In this document: one piece after another, positions 1 to 12,075 of the stretch
Position numbering within the stretch: the stretch's first letter is position 1
How the letters are laid out: the number at the start of each line of letters is the position of its first letter
Assembly: GCA_029747015.1 (NCBI GenBank)
Contig: JAKOGI010000828.1
Location: forward strand, 1-64,000
Direction of reading: 5' to 3'
Length of the DNA: 64,000 nucleotides
Origin: Carnegiea gigantea
Lineage: Eukaryota; Streptophyta; Magnoliopsida; Caryophyllales; Cactaceae
Notes under the pieces: generated by a model
What the model saw: the letters and a program-made list of their open reading frames with translations, nothing else
Database searches by the model: none
What the model was told of the DNA's origin: nothing
Translations under genes and position numbers: made by a program

Positions 1-167
1 ATATATGTATCCACACAACAGATATATATATATTGTGTGTGTGTGTACCTATATTATATTATATATATGTGTGTGGTGTGTGTGTGTATATATAAACACA
101 ACACAAATATGTGTGTGTGTGTTATATATTTATGGTACACAAAACAATTTTAAAAAAAAATATATAT

Positions 168-200
<33 letters not shown>

Positions 201-231
201 CATAGATACAAACGTACATACATATATACGT

Positions 232-303
<72 letters not shown>

Positions 304-345
304 ACACACAAATATATATATGTATGTATGTATGTATACATATGC
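1..345. repeat. compound TA/TG/CA microsatellite
   Basis: Dinucleotide runs of TA, TG and CA fill this stretch, the longest being a pure TA run at about 250-301. The short reading frames here are translated microsatellite (Tyr-Ile and Thr-His repeats), not genes. It is the left one of two TA-rich arrays that bracket the pararetrovirus remnant; the other is at 8850-9091. Confidence 0.95.
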
Positions 346-438
346 TGAAGAGCTCCCAGCCCATTTGGCTAGGAGTCCTATCGTCCATGCACCCCTCCCG
401 GTTGGACCTGCTTATCATTCCAATACATATATATATAA

Positions 439-470
439 TCGTATATCGGTTTTGCTAATTGTCGCCCTTA
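439..470 (-). repeat. short motif, inverted partner of 8822-8852
   Basis: Read on the - strand, this is a GGGCGAC core followed by a few bases, then GCAAAA, a CG and a TA-rich run. The same order occurs on the + strand at 8822-8852, so the two form an inverted pair 8.3 kb apart, each next to a TA microsatellite. They may be ends of two microsatellite-associated MITEs (GGG outermost, TTA next to it) or the diverged ends of one larger insertion. The family is not recognised. Confidence 0.5.
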
Positions 471-475
471 GAGCA

Positions 476-1690
476 ATGGTTACGCAGGATATCAAATAGA
501 ATATTCTCATTATCTATAAAATATTCTCATTATCTTTCTTTGAAAATATCTTAGTATTTCTTTCTTTATCAATATTTGCATTATGATTTTAGTATTGTAC
601 AATAATTAACTTGCAGAATTAATCATCTCAATGCCGTGATTCCATTCCCCCCTTTCAGTCACGATTACTCCATCTTAATCCCTTTGTTCTAAACAACCAA
701 GACTCAATGCATCAGTCACTGGCGACAATTGTGGTGGTCAAGCTGTTTTTTCATTTCGGTTGGATTTCTCTCTCCTTCCTCTATTGTCTCTCGCTCGGTA
801 CGAAATTGTCAAAGACCAGTTTTCATCCCAATTTCATAACTGCTACAGTCACTGAAGGCGATCTTGCCCACATACTACCATGATAGATTTTACAATTTCT
901 AACTCTGGGGTACCTTTATTCTCCGGAAATAATCATTAGGGGTCAATATTTTTATAATGTATTCCAAAGTGCCTACTATTTTGGCTAAATTATTAATAGG
1001 GGACGATACTTTTTGAAATAGTTACTGGTCGAAGTTTTTCTTTACAACTTAGTCCCTGAACTTTTTAGAAATTGCAAAATAATCCCTGGAATAGGAAAAA
1101 CGTGTAAATAAACTATTTTTAGGGTTTTTTCAGAAAATATGCTTGTTTTAACTGATTTAACTTCTTATAATGACTTTACTGGTACTAGTTACCACAATCT
1201 ACTACTTATATATTATATATTATAATTTCTGTGGTTATAGGCCCACCATGCTTAGCAAAATACTTAAAACTTGATTAGAGAGTTTCGACCGTTGCCTGAA
1301 CGTAGTTGGCGCCAGACTCCGACGTTCCTCTAACTTCCGATTTATAGAGATTGCTAATCTCAACCCCACCTTCTTTAGATCAGGTACAGCACAGATTTGT
1401 TTCGTTTTCTACTTCAAACCGTAGTCACTAATCAAGTTTTTAATCTTTTTCAAGGATAGTGGAACTTTAATCAAGAACTTATAATATTTAAGACATAAGG
1501 TTCAATTGGATAACGTTCCCTATAAGGAAACTTCTTTTATTAAAAGTTTGAAAGTGGAAATATTACAATGGAAAGCTTGAAGAGGGACTCAAGCTAAGAT
1601 CATTAGAGATGCTTGTTCATAGAGAAATGGAGAAACCCAACTTCTCATTTGCTCAAGAATGCTCAAATGATCGTGTCCTTCTCAGCTCTC
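476..1690. other. gene-poor AT-rich stretch
   Basis: No open frame of useful length, RNA gene or recognisable transposon was seen. The part nearest 1690 lies downstream of the pararetroviral promoter on the - strand and may be viral leader or terminally redundant sequence. The rest may be host flank. The junction between virus and host cannot be placed by eye. Confidence 0.5.
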
Positions 1691-1697
1691 GACCTCT

Positions 1698-1707
1698 CTA
1701 TTTATAG
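1698..1707 (-). promoter_or_regulatory. TATA box of the pararetroviral promoter
   Basis: On the - strand this reads CTATAAATAG in a GC-richer setting. It lies about 570 bases after the stop of the last clear viral ORF (2276). Caulimovirids place the pregenomic RNA promoter in the intergenic region after the RT cassette, so the position fits. Activity in this decayed copy is unknown. Confidence 0.6.
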
Positions 1708-1884
1708 AGGGGATGAGGGTACATAGGATGCCCTAAAGGCTGCAGTACATAAAGATTTTTCACATGGTTACAGTTGTCTACAGTACACTGTCGGCTACAG
1801 TACACACTTTATTTTACAAACCAGACACTTGTCAAAATAGTACAATAATAGAATAGCCTTTTCAGAATGATAAGACTAGCCATC

Positions 1885-2220
1885 ATTATTGAGATTCTGC
1901 ATGCCTTTATCTCCAATTATATCTTCCAGACCATCATTATCTAGATATTCATCAAAATCTTCATTAATTTGGTTAAGATGCTCTGGATCATATTCTTCAA
2001 ATAACTCAAGGAGATATTTCTTTCCTTCATCTGATAAGAATTTTCCAACTCAAATATCAAAGAGATAATCCAAAATATCTTCTGATTCTGCACCGTCTAC
2101 TTTTATGTAATCATTGAATTCATTATTATGGGCAGAAGTAGTGTTTCCACAATGTATTAGTGTTTTTCCTTTTTCAATCAATGCCCAACATTGATGATAA
2201 ATGTTAAAAAAACCCAATTG
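1885..2220 (-). pseudogene. acidic coding-like tail after the last viral ORF
   Basis: Conceptual translation of the - strand gives a Glu/Asp-rich stretch that looks coding but is interrupted, with an in-frame stop near 2052 and a frame break in the T-run near 2200-2215. It follows the ORF ending at 2276 and probably is the broken remainder of the same viral reading frame. No domain is recognised. Confidence 0.45.
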
Positions 2221-2275
2221 TCGTTACTAATGCAGGATCAGTAACTATATGTACCGAATCTCCATAAATCTAATT

Positions 2276-2968
2276 TTATCGTTGATCATTGGGATCATCA
2301 CAATCAACAATTTCGACAAGATAATGGGCTGGTTTGACTTTTTTATTTTCATATTCAATCAGGGCGCTACAAACCTCCAAAGTTAAGTATCTGCGAATTG
2401 GAATTTTTGTTGGTCCCTCAGGAGATTTAAGAATCCAATTGAACCTTTTGAACATGTATTGTTGGAACTTAGTTAAGGTTGAGAAAAATAAAAAATTAGG
2501 ATCTGGGACTTTTGAGAAGTAAAGAACCATCCCATATGTCCAGGCTTTGAAGACAGGATCTCGGGGAGATATTGAATTGGCTGGGAAACAAATGCCGCCG
2601 ACTCCAGATCCATTGGGAAAATAGATCGTTGTGCTCCAAGACACCCAAATGTCATAGGAATAATGATGATAAAAGTCGACGCAGGCTGCATACCATTCCT
2701 TCAACCATTTTTCTTGAATATGAGAACTTATTTTTTCTTGGATATCATAAGGACATCGAAGATAGCTAATTTGTAATTCTATAAGGAAAAATCTTTGAGC
2801 TATTAGGTAGGTAGTAAAAAGTAGGCCAAAGCGTGATCTACTTTTTGTATGAAATTCCAAGTTATCAATAAGGAATTTACTAGAAGGTATAACCCGTTCT
2901 AATAGAAGTAGCATTTCATTAAGGATTTCCTCCTTTTCTGGCAGGAGATCGGCTTCGATGATCACCAT
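2276..2968 (-). pseudogene. viral C-terminal ORF of unknown function, 230 codons
   Basis: This is the longest uninterrupted reading frame of the viral remnant. It starts in a different frame 50 bases before the RNase H frame ends (2919), so it is either a separate ORF that overlaps RNase H or the RNase H polyprotein continued after a frameshift. The product is rich in aromatic residues (several Trp, Tyr and Phe), begins with a Glu/Leu-rich helix-like stretch, and has no zinc motif, signal peptide or clear membrane segment. In cavemoviruses and solendoviruses the gene after the RT cassette encodes an inclusion-body/transactivator protein, but its motif was not seen here. Function is left open. 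Confidence 0.55.
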
Positions 2969-3635
2969 TGACGAGTTCTCGAGTTAGACTGTCTGCTAGA
3001 GAGTTCTTCGATCCCTCTATATGTTCAATAGAGAAGGAAAACTGGTTAAGCCATAATTGCCAACGCAGGAGTCGCCCTTGCGCTTGCATATTTGATAAAT
3101 TCTTTTTCATAAAATCGAGTATTCCTTTGCAATCAGTTCGAATGAGAAAAGGTTTAGGAGCTAAAAAGATTAAGAATTTTTCAATTCTCCTTATGATTGC
3201 AAGAATTTCTTTTTCCATCGTGGGATAGTTGCATTCTGCTTTATTGAAGCTTCCACTGCAATATTTGCAGATTTTTTCTCCTTCTTTGATTTTGAGTACC
3301 GTACTTCAGTGCTCATTGCTGGCATCTGTCTCAAGAATTAAATCATCTTCTTCGTTAGGCAAATTATGGACAGGAAGATTTTTACACATCTTCTTGAAAT
3401 TTTGAACAATCTTTGTATCATTTATAGTCCATGTCCATCTAACATCTTTCTTGAGTTTTTGCTGTAATGGTTTTCTTAGTTTAGCTAAATCTTTAATGAA
3501 ATCAGAAGCATAGGTAAGACATTCAAGAAACCTTTCTAGTAGCTTTCTATCTTCAATTTTTTCAGGAAAATTTTCTATTTTTTCCATTATATGTTTTTGT
3601 AGAATAATCTTCCCAGCTTTTATCTCTAGACCCAA
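2919..3635 (-). pseudogene. pararetroviral RNase H region, broken
   Basis: Two frames in register (3635-3306 and 3218-2919) cover the end of the RT thumb/connection and the RNase H domain. Retained marks include an ETD triplet near residue 103 of the first part (first catalytic Asp region), RTDCKG in the second, and an N-SLAD-LTRE motif near the C-terminus typical of caulimovirid RNase H. A stop near 3306 and intervening in-frame disruption separate the parts. RNase H would remove RNA during reverse transcription of the pregenomic RNA; this copy is inactive. Confidence 0.75.
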
Positions 3636-3700
3636 GAACTCAATTTCTTGTTCAGCATAAATACACTTGTTTTAAGTATAATACCATGATCAATACATCT

Positions 3701-4537
3701 TTAGGTGACAGCCGAGACATCGTCTTTGTGCTGTTCTATGGTTTTGGAAGAGATAAAGATATCATCAATGTAGACTAAACAACAATGACTAAGGTCCTTA
3801 AAAATGTTATCCATTCTTCTCTGAAATATTTGGGGTGTATTTTTAAGATCAAATGACATTACTATCCATTCATAATGTCCTTGTGGGGCACTAAATGCAG
3901 TTAAAGGGATACTTTTCTCATTCATTTCTATCTGCCAATAACCACTTTTGCAATCCATTTTCGAGAATCAAAAGGCTCCTTGAATTCTGTTAAAAAAGAC
4001 TGTTTTGTTAGGAATATAGTAACCATCAAAGACAGTATTATCATTAAACTTTTTGTAATTGATTACCATTCTACCTTTTCCTCTTTTTTCCTCTGCATGA
4101 TTTCTTACCATAAAAACGAGACTGGTGTGAGGACTTTTACTGCTTCTAATTAATCCTTTATCCAGAAGTTCTTTGATTTGTTTATTAAACTCTTGAATGT
4201 CCTGGTGGGTATATACCATTTGTTTAACTCAGATGATAGTGTTGGCATTTAATAAAGTGATTTTAGCAAATGTTTTGTCTTTATCCCAAAATTTCAGAGG
4301 ATTGTCAGAGTAGAGTTCTTTGCATAATTTTTCTTGTTGTTCAATTATCTGCTCTTTAACAGATAACTCGAGTAATGAGATTGTTAGTGCTACTTCTCGT
4401 TGTGCAGACATTACCTTCTCACCACGCTGGCTGTGTATAAATTCAATTTTCTGATGAATGTAAGCCTTACTTAATTTTTCAATAAGAACTGAGTGGCCAT
4501 AATTGTAAATATTATTTGATTTATGATCTGGGTGCAT
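3701..4537 (-). pseudogene. pararetroviral reverse transcriptase, broken
   Basis: The palm core is clear: a KGRMVINY-like motif near 4070, a DCKSGYWQI motif near 3950, and the catalytic YIDD at 3761-3772. The frames 4537-4229, 4219-3968 and 3958-3701 are in register, separated by stops near 4229 and at 3968-3970. A frame change separates 3701 from the next part at 3635. The family copies pregenomic RNA to DNA. Neighbouring protease upstream and RNase H downstream are in the expected caulimovirid order. The copy cannot make a full enzyme. Confidence 0.85.
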
Positions 4538-4800
4538 GGAGAATATAATCTTTGAAAATTATTCCCAATAATCATATCATAAGAGGGTTGATCAGTAGCC
4601 CATAATATTGGTATAATACATTGAACTCCTTCTAATTCTATGAATAATCCTTTTATGGCTTTATTGTGACTCATAATACTATTATCAGCTATTCTTACTT
4701 GTAAAGGACTTTTAGCCCTTTTCCACATAAATTCAGGAAATAATGTTCTTTTTCCAAAGTATACAGAACAACCACTATCTATATAGGTATACAGTTCATA
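4471..4800 (-). pseudogene. pararetroviral aspartic protease, broken
   Basis: A DSGC motif, the retropepsin-type active site with Ser in place of the usual Thr, is encoded at 4768-4779. About 80 codons later come an IIGNNF motif and hydrophobic residues typical of the second half of caulimovirid proteases. The open part runs 4728-4471 in a frame different from its neighbours at 5302-4805 and 4537-4229, so frameshifts lie on both sides. It would process the polyprotein. Confidence 0.7.
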
Positions 4801-4804
4801 TTTA

Positions 4805-5302
4805 TTATATCCCTCTAAACATACCTTTTATTGGGATATAGATGCTATTAGGGTTTGTATTAGTAACTTCATAGGATATTTCAATGGTCATATTTTTGAC
4901 TAATTCATCCTCATAAATTGGTTCACTAACAATTCTAGTTTTGTATCCAATGACCTTTATTTCTAGACTTGTTAATCGGTCTAAACTAGGTCTTGCAGTT
5001 TCAAAACTCATTCTACTCATTTCACTGGTCATGCTAACTGTACCATCTTCCTTAAGCTCTTCTTTAACGGGTGAAGATCCTTCTCCCCAATTTGACCTTG
5101 TGCTCATACTTCTTAATAATTGGGGTTTAATGGTGATTTTTCCTTCCTCATCAATTTTTATTACATTTTTCTTATTAATTTTTGTAGAGTTGGCAAAACT
5201 AGATATCCTTGAACGATCAATTTTTATATCTTGAGGGTTAGACTTAATTCTTTGGATCTTCTGCATGGGGGTAGGACTTTCAAATTTTTCTGCTTCTATC
5301 AT
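4805..5302 (-). pseudogene. viral linker region between movement protein and protease
   Basis: A 165-codon frame, in register with the movement-protein frame 5608-5354 but split from it by a stop. The N-terminal two thirds are rich in Ser, Lys and Glu and look disordered; the last 50 residues look folded and lead into the protease. No known domain was identified. It probably belongs to the N-terminal part of the protease-RT polyprotein or the tail of the movement protein. Confidence 0.5.
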
Positions 5303-5353
5303 TGTTACCTTAGTCTTAGGGTCTATCGTATTATCTAGCTAGTAGATAATTTT

Positions 5354-5608
5354 CTAAAATATCCTTAAAGGATATCCTCCTCTTTTCATGTCCATTCCGA
5401 CTATTTTAATCTTAAGGGATAAGAAGTTTTTTGCAAATTCATCCTTTAGACTCACATAATATCCAGGTCGATAGTTAAAACCTACTGATCTATTACATAA
5501 ATTGGTTTTTATTCCTGTGATTATCTGGTTATTAAATTTGGTATGCCTAATATCACAAAGTAAAGCGTAAAGATCAATATCTTTATCATAATATTGTAAT
5601 GAAGTCAT
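5354..5608 (-). pseudogene. viral movement protein (30K family) core, broken
   Basis: The 84-codon frame contains an ALLCD motif near residue 15, a conserved Gly-Ile/Leu then Asn-Leu-Cys segment, a hydrophobic VSLKDE segment and a G-DMK-G turn. These are features of the caulimovirid 30K-type cell-to-cell movement protein. Both ends are lost to stops. It lies after the coat protein zinc knuckle and before the protease, which is the basis for the coat-movement order proposed for this virus. Confidence 0.65.
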
Positions 5609-6059
5609 TTGAACTTGGACATTTTCGACGTGGATGTACCTATACTTTCTATCTTTGTTATGCTTAAGGATATTTTCTCAATTAATAAGATTAACTTCCC
5701 CAACGTCATACTCACAATCCTTTATCTCAAGATCTCCTTCCGTCATTTCATATACGTATTTGCTTTTTAATTAAAAAATAGATTTTTTATAGATCATATC
5801 CTTTTGGATTATGGGAAGAACCCAATCTCCCTTGACTTCTTCATGATTATTGTCTGCCACAAACTCTTCTCCTTGAAGGTCACCAAGGCTAACCGAGCTA
5901 CTTTTCATCATATAGCTAGTTTCTTCATAATCACTTTCTTCATATTCATTATCCTCTATAATTTCAACAATTCCTTTGTTGTTGCCTAGGGCTAGGTCTA
6001 AAGCCTCATCCTCACTAAGCTCAATATAATCTAGGCTTCCTAAGGTTTCAATAAGTTTA

Positions 6060-6310
6060 TTATTTTTTCTGTTTTTGCATTCATTAGCATAATGTCCTAC
6101 TTCTTCGCTTGCCCAACATTTACAGTTGTTTTTTTCTACCGGGCAATAAGCAGCTTTCCTAAAAAATCTATGTTTTTTAGGACTTGGTTTGTTGTAATAT
6201 TTTCTTCTATATTTTTCGCCTCTTTATTTGTTAAAGCTCTTTTTCTTATAGAATTTTCTTTTTCTTCTTTTCTCAGATTCTTTCCCCCATTGGTGAGGTG
6301 AATTCTAGCA
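6060..6310 (-). pseudogene. coat protein C-terminus with CCHC zinc knuckle
   Basis: At 6124-6077 (- strand) the translation gives a CxCW..(5)GHYANEC zinc knuckle, the RNA-binding signature of caulimovirid coat proteins. A Lys/Arg-rich stretch lies upstream (6300-6130). An acidic Asp/Glu-rich tail follows toward 5850. The region is out of frame with the longer coat-protein pieces at 6313-6840, so a frameshift lies near 6310. Confidence 0.75.
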
Positions 6311-6312
6311 AG

Positions 6313-7428
6313 TTAAGAACTGTTTCTTAATCTTTTTTTTTGCTTTTGAAGATCAAGACATTGTTCATTAATCCATTTTCGCAAAAAGGAAATCCTTGAA
6401 CCAAGGGTATCAACAATATCTGTTCGTTCAAACCATGCCATGTATTTTTCATTAATTATAGAATTTATAGGATATGGCAATTTGTCATAGAACATGTCAA
6501 AATTGGTTTCATTATGCCCAATTTTGTAATAATATTGATTGAATTCTGCAATATAATTTTCTAGATATCTCATATCCTATAGTTTTGAGTTATTAATTTT
6601 TCTTTGCCATTCTCGTGCTTTTTCTTCAGAATCAATTTTAGCTCCGATGAATTCAGTTTCAATTTCTTTGCACAGACTTCTAAATATAGCAGCTGGTGTT
6701 TCCATCGTTCTTAAAGTATTTTTATGATCTTCACTTAAGGAATCATACCAGTTAGTTATAGTGTCAGAGAAACTATGCTCAATATAATTTAGAAAGTTTG
6801 CTGCAGTCCATATAGTATTTAAATTTAAGACACTGTTCATTCCTCTTTTCCAGTGCTCAAATATTTCTTCTCTATTACGAGCTCCATCGATGTTTAAGAT
6901 ACAACCAGTTTAACTAATTGGGGTAAGACCAATCTCTTCATAGGTCGTGGTTTTCCTTGAGATAAATCCGAAGGAAAAATTACTTGTTCGTTCTGCAGGA
7001 ACATACCTAGGTCTTAAGAAATGAGTGTTTCTTCTGAATGGTTCACCAAATTCTTCTGGTTTAGGAACGACATTCTTAACTAGATTAGTCACTGTTTCAT
7101 ATAGGTCAATCTCTTCCCCAATCTCATTGATTTCATTAATCATTTTACCATATTTTTTGTCAAGTTTTCTTCTGATTTCTTCTAATGGTAAAACCTTAAG
7201 ATCTCTTAATTTTATCAGATTTATATGCTGATATATTTCTTCTTCTAATTGGATAGTATTAGTCTCTTCATTGTCATCAGACAAGACATCATATTTATCA
7301 CTAATTGCGCTCATTATTTTGTTCAATTCTTCTGAATTTTGTTCCTCATCGAACATTTTTTGTAGTTGTTCAAGACCATATTTTTCATAATCCATCTTCT
7401 TTTTCTTTCTTTTCAGTCGATTTTTCAC
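6313..7428 (-). pseudogene. viral coat protein N-terminal and central region, broken
   Basis: Three frames in the same register (7428-6910, 6840-6577, 6573-6313) are separated by in-frame stops near 6910 and 6575. The first piece begins with a Lys-rich segment and is then strongly acidic with heptad-like Leu/Ile spacing. The later pieces hold aromatic residues resembling the caulimovirid capsid core. The zinc knuckle follows at 6124-6077, which supports the coat assignment. Capsid assembly would be the role; this copy is defective. Confidence 0.65.
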
Positions 7429-7439
7429 CAGATTATTCT

Positions 7440-7763
7440 CCTACTTCTTTTTGGATTTTAATCTCTTGCAACGAAAATGAAATCTTGTTTTTTGGATTTT
7501 GAAAAGGATATTTATGCTGATAAGGAGTGCTAGTTCTAGGACTAGGCTTTTCACTATGTCTAACTTCGTTAATAAGAGAAAGGTGGACAACTGTTAGCTG
7601 ATTCTTAAGATCTTCTAGTTCAGCCTTAATTTTAACTAATTCAGCTTTTAATTCTAAAACTACATCAGTGATATAATTGAGGTGCTAATGAGATATTACC
7701 TTCAGGTGAGTGGACAATATGTGAATAATTAGGACCAGGGTAAGCAGATGATGGTTCAAGCAT
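7440..7763 (-). pseudogene. small viral ORF with coiled coil
   Basis: A possible ATG lies at 7763-7761. After a frame break near 7680, the - strand translation has a Leu/Ile heptad pattern (about 7675-7560) followed by a Ser/Pro/basic segment. Small coiled-coil plus basic-tail proteins (virion-associated proteins) occur in caulimoviruses and soymoviruses, so that role is possible. The ORF lies between the primer-binding site and the coat protein. Confidence 0.4.
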
Positions 7764-7829
7764 TAATTGCAGTTAATTAGCTTAACTAGTCATTAATTAG
7801 CTTAATATTCGCAATTATTTTTGTACACG

Positions 7830-7843
7830 TGGTTCTAATATCA
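7830..7843 (-). other. degraded tRNA-Met primer-binding site
   Basis: The - strand reads TGATATTAGAACCA. The canonical plant primer site complementary to initiator tRNA-Met is TGGTATCAGAGCCA. The three differences are all G-to-A or C-to-T, as expected from decay of methylated cytosines. It lies just upstream of the first viral ORF, where minus-strand DNA synthesis starts in Caulimoviridae. Confidence 0.65.
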
Positions 7844-7845
7844 GA

Positions 7846-8821
7846 TGAAAGAGAACGTCGAGATCTATTAGTGAGCAAAAAACCACAAACACTTTTTTCA
7901 ATTTTTCAAAAGTAAGTTTTTAAGGATTGAGGGTAGATTTGCAAATATGAAAAGTTTAAGGGCTTAAAAGAAAATATAAATAGTGAATTGTTCTCTTAAG
8001 ATAGTTTCCATAGAATGTTGTGTACCTTTAAATATATTTTAATAACATGGTCCCCTAGTTATGATTTTCACACAAAGTGAGGTACCTGACAGTGATTTTT
8101 CCTAGATTTTATGTTGTCATTATTGAATGCTACCTGCTATTGACGGAAGTTTGTTATTTTTGAACTCTACGAGACGATGGAGAATCGGAGAAATCAAATG
8201 AATAGTGGATGAAAAAAAAGAGAATTTTATCGCAGAGAACAATAATGAAAAATGAATATGGCTCGTGCAAAGACAAAAAGACCAAGGAATTTGGCTTTGC
8301 AGGTACAATCACAAGGACTCTTAATTAGAAGCAAAACATAGAAAAGATTGAAACATCTGTTAATCAAATCCAGAATTTCTATTTCACTGGTTGATACAAT
8401 AAGCCCCTTCAAATATTGAGATTTAGACCAAGTTTTGATTATGAAGTGCATGAAGTTTAATGAAACTGCCTGTGGGTAAAAGAGACCAAGAAACCTCTGC
8501 AAAATAATAGAAAATTCAAAAAAAGGGGATTGAGGCAAAAAAAAATGAAGAAAAGCACCGGATTGCAAGGTTTCTTTTTCCCCCTTTGGCCAATTATCGC
8601 CAGATTTCTGCTTATTTTGTGGCATATTTAATTAGGTAATTTTTGATCAAAAAAATAATTAGGCAATTTCAATACATGAATATGGAAAAGTTTTATTTTA
8701 AATAGTAACTAAATGTATTGCATTTAAAAAGGCAATATTGGATATGACTTTATCATTTATGCAAAATTAACTAGATAAATTTTTTTTTTATAAATGGATA
8801 AAGATACTCCTTATCCATCAC
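7846..8821. other. no recognisable gene or element
   Basis: AT-rich sequence. One reading frame of 132 codons (8625-8227, - strand) has no recognisable domain, no neighbouring gene context and a composition like random AT-rich DNA, so it is not called as a gene. Confidence 0.5.
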
Positions 8822-8846
8822 CTTAAGGGCGACGTTTGGCAAAATC

Positions 8847-8852
<6 letters not shown>
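8822..8852 (+). repeat. short motif, inverted partner of 439-470
   Basis: The + strand shows GGGCGAC, a GTTT spacer, GGCAAAA, then TCG leading directly into a TA microsatellite. It matches the - strand of 439-470 in order and spacing with a few substitutions. TTAA precedes the GGG, giving a possible TTA/TAA target site as in Harbinger-type elements (inference). Confidence 0.5.
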
Positions 8853-11039
<2,187 letters not shown>

Positions 11040-11192
11040 TTATGCAAATATGTTATTGTACCAAACTAGGCGCACACGTAAAAATATTAGTGAGTTGTGC
11101 AGAGTTTTTAATGATCTGAACCCCTACATACAGACTAGATGTTAGTGAGTTGTACAATATCTTTAGAGCATCAAACCCGACTTGTCACACAT
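11040..11192. repeat. left part of a TTAGTGAGTT-motif repeat region
   Basis: Carries two TAGTGAGTTGT words about 55 bases apart, each followed by a T-rich stretch and an AACCC-type word. The same unit continues at 16485-17934, so this stretch and that one were contiguous before the copia element inserted between them (TSD CACAT). Confidence 0.5.
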
Positions 11193-11429
11193 TATTATGA
11201 TTTGAGCTAGAGAGAATGGAAAAAATGAGAGAGAAAGATGAATCACATTCTGTTATTGCAGGATGATATGCTACCCTCTTATATACAATCATGTAGGTAA
11301 TCAGTCATGTAGGAAAAGAGCGGGAAAAGTGGTTATACATCATCAACAAACTTGTAACCTCCTAACCACCTAGCTAACTAACTGATTACCAAACCTTGAT
11401 AGCTGTTACTCCAATGCATACTATCAACA
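11193..11429 (-). repeat. 3' LTR of the first copia element
   Basis: A 237-bp copy of 16241-16479. Its first bases read TATTATG where the partner has TGTTATG, so the terminal TG has mutated; it ends in CA. The purine tract (C run on the + strand) starts at the next base. Confidence 0.92.
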
Positions 11430-11491
11430 CCCCCCCAAGCTGGGATGCATTGGCTTTAATCATTCCCAGCTTGGATAAGAGGTCCTTATGA

Positions 11492-12001
11492 TTAGGAGAA
11501 GGAAACGATTTTTGTCAAAATATCAGCCAGCCGCTCAGATGTAGGGACATAAGCAAGCTGAAGCAATCCTTCAAGAACCTTGTCTCTGGTAAAATGACAA
11601 TTAATTTCTATATGTTTAGTACATTTATGAAACACAGGATTTTTGGCAATTTGCAAAGCAGATTGATTATCACAATAAAGAGTCACAAGCTCCTTATGAG
11701 GGATGCCAAGTTCAGAGAGAAGACAAACAAGCCATGTTACTTCAGCAGCAGCTTAGGACATAGCGCAGTATTCAGCCTTAGCAGAACTTTTGGAGACTTT
11801 AGGTTGCTTTTTAGACTTCCAACAGATAGGAGAAGTGCCCAGCAAAACAATATAACCAGTGATAGATCGCCTAAAAAAAGAGCATGAGGCCCAATCACTG
11901 TCAGAAAAGGCTTTGAGAAGTAAATGACCATTTGCCTTTAGTAAAATGCCCTGCCCAGAAGTGCCCTTCAGATAGCGTGGAGTATGCTTAAGGGCCAACA
12001 T
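11492..12001 (-). pseudogene. copia RNase H region, broken
   Basis: Frames 12001-11753 and 11686-11492 carry a SDSDWA motif, a CDNQSA motif, the HIEI-CHF segment and a final TSERLADILTK motif. These are hallmarks of copia RNase H, which removes the RNA strand in cDNA synthesis. A frame break separates the two parts near 11750. Confidence 0.88.
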
Positions 12002-12075
12002 TTAAGAAGCTCTAGGAGCTTGCATAAATTGACTGAGTGTTTGGACAGCAAAAGATAGATCAGGTCGAGCATGAG

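Larger units (their letters stand above)
1690..7845 (-). mobile_element. endogenous caulimovirid (pararetrovirus) remnant
   Basis: One viral genome length is laid out on the - strand: primer-binding site (7830-7843), small coiled-coil ORF, coat protein with zinc knuckle, movement protein, DSG protease, YIDD reverse transcriptase, RNase H, a C-terminal ORF and a TATA promoter (1698-1707). There are no LTRs and no integrase, which separates it from Ty3/gypsy elements and fits Caulimoviridae. Coat protein ahead of movement protein recalls the cavemovirus/solendovirus layout rather than badnavirus or petuvirus (inference). In-frame stops and frame changes occur along the coding region, so this copy is a fossil and cannot express complete proteins. 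The flanks are TA-rich, as reported for several endogenous caulimovirids. Confidence 0.85.

Noticed and set aside
5..458. Short reading frames over the first microsatellite
   Set aside because: They translate simple TA, TG and CA repeats and have no gene context.
1300..1320. TGGCGCCA near 1307 as a retroelement primer site
   Set aside because: The bases after it do not match a common plant primer site, and no LTR ends at that point.
8227..8625. 132-codon frame on the - strand
   Set aside because: No domain, no coding-like neighbours and composition typical of random AT-rich DNA.
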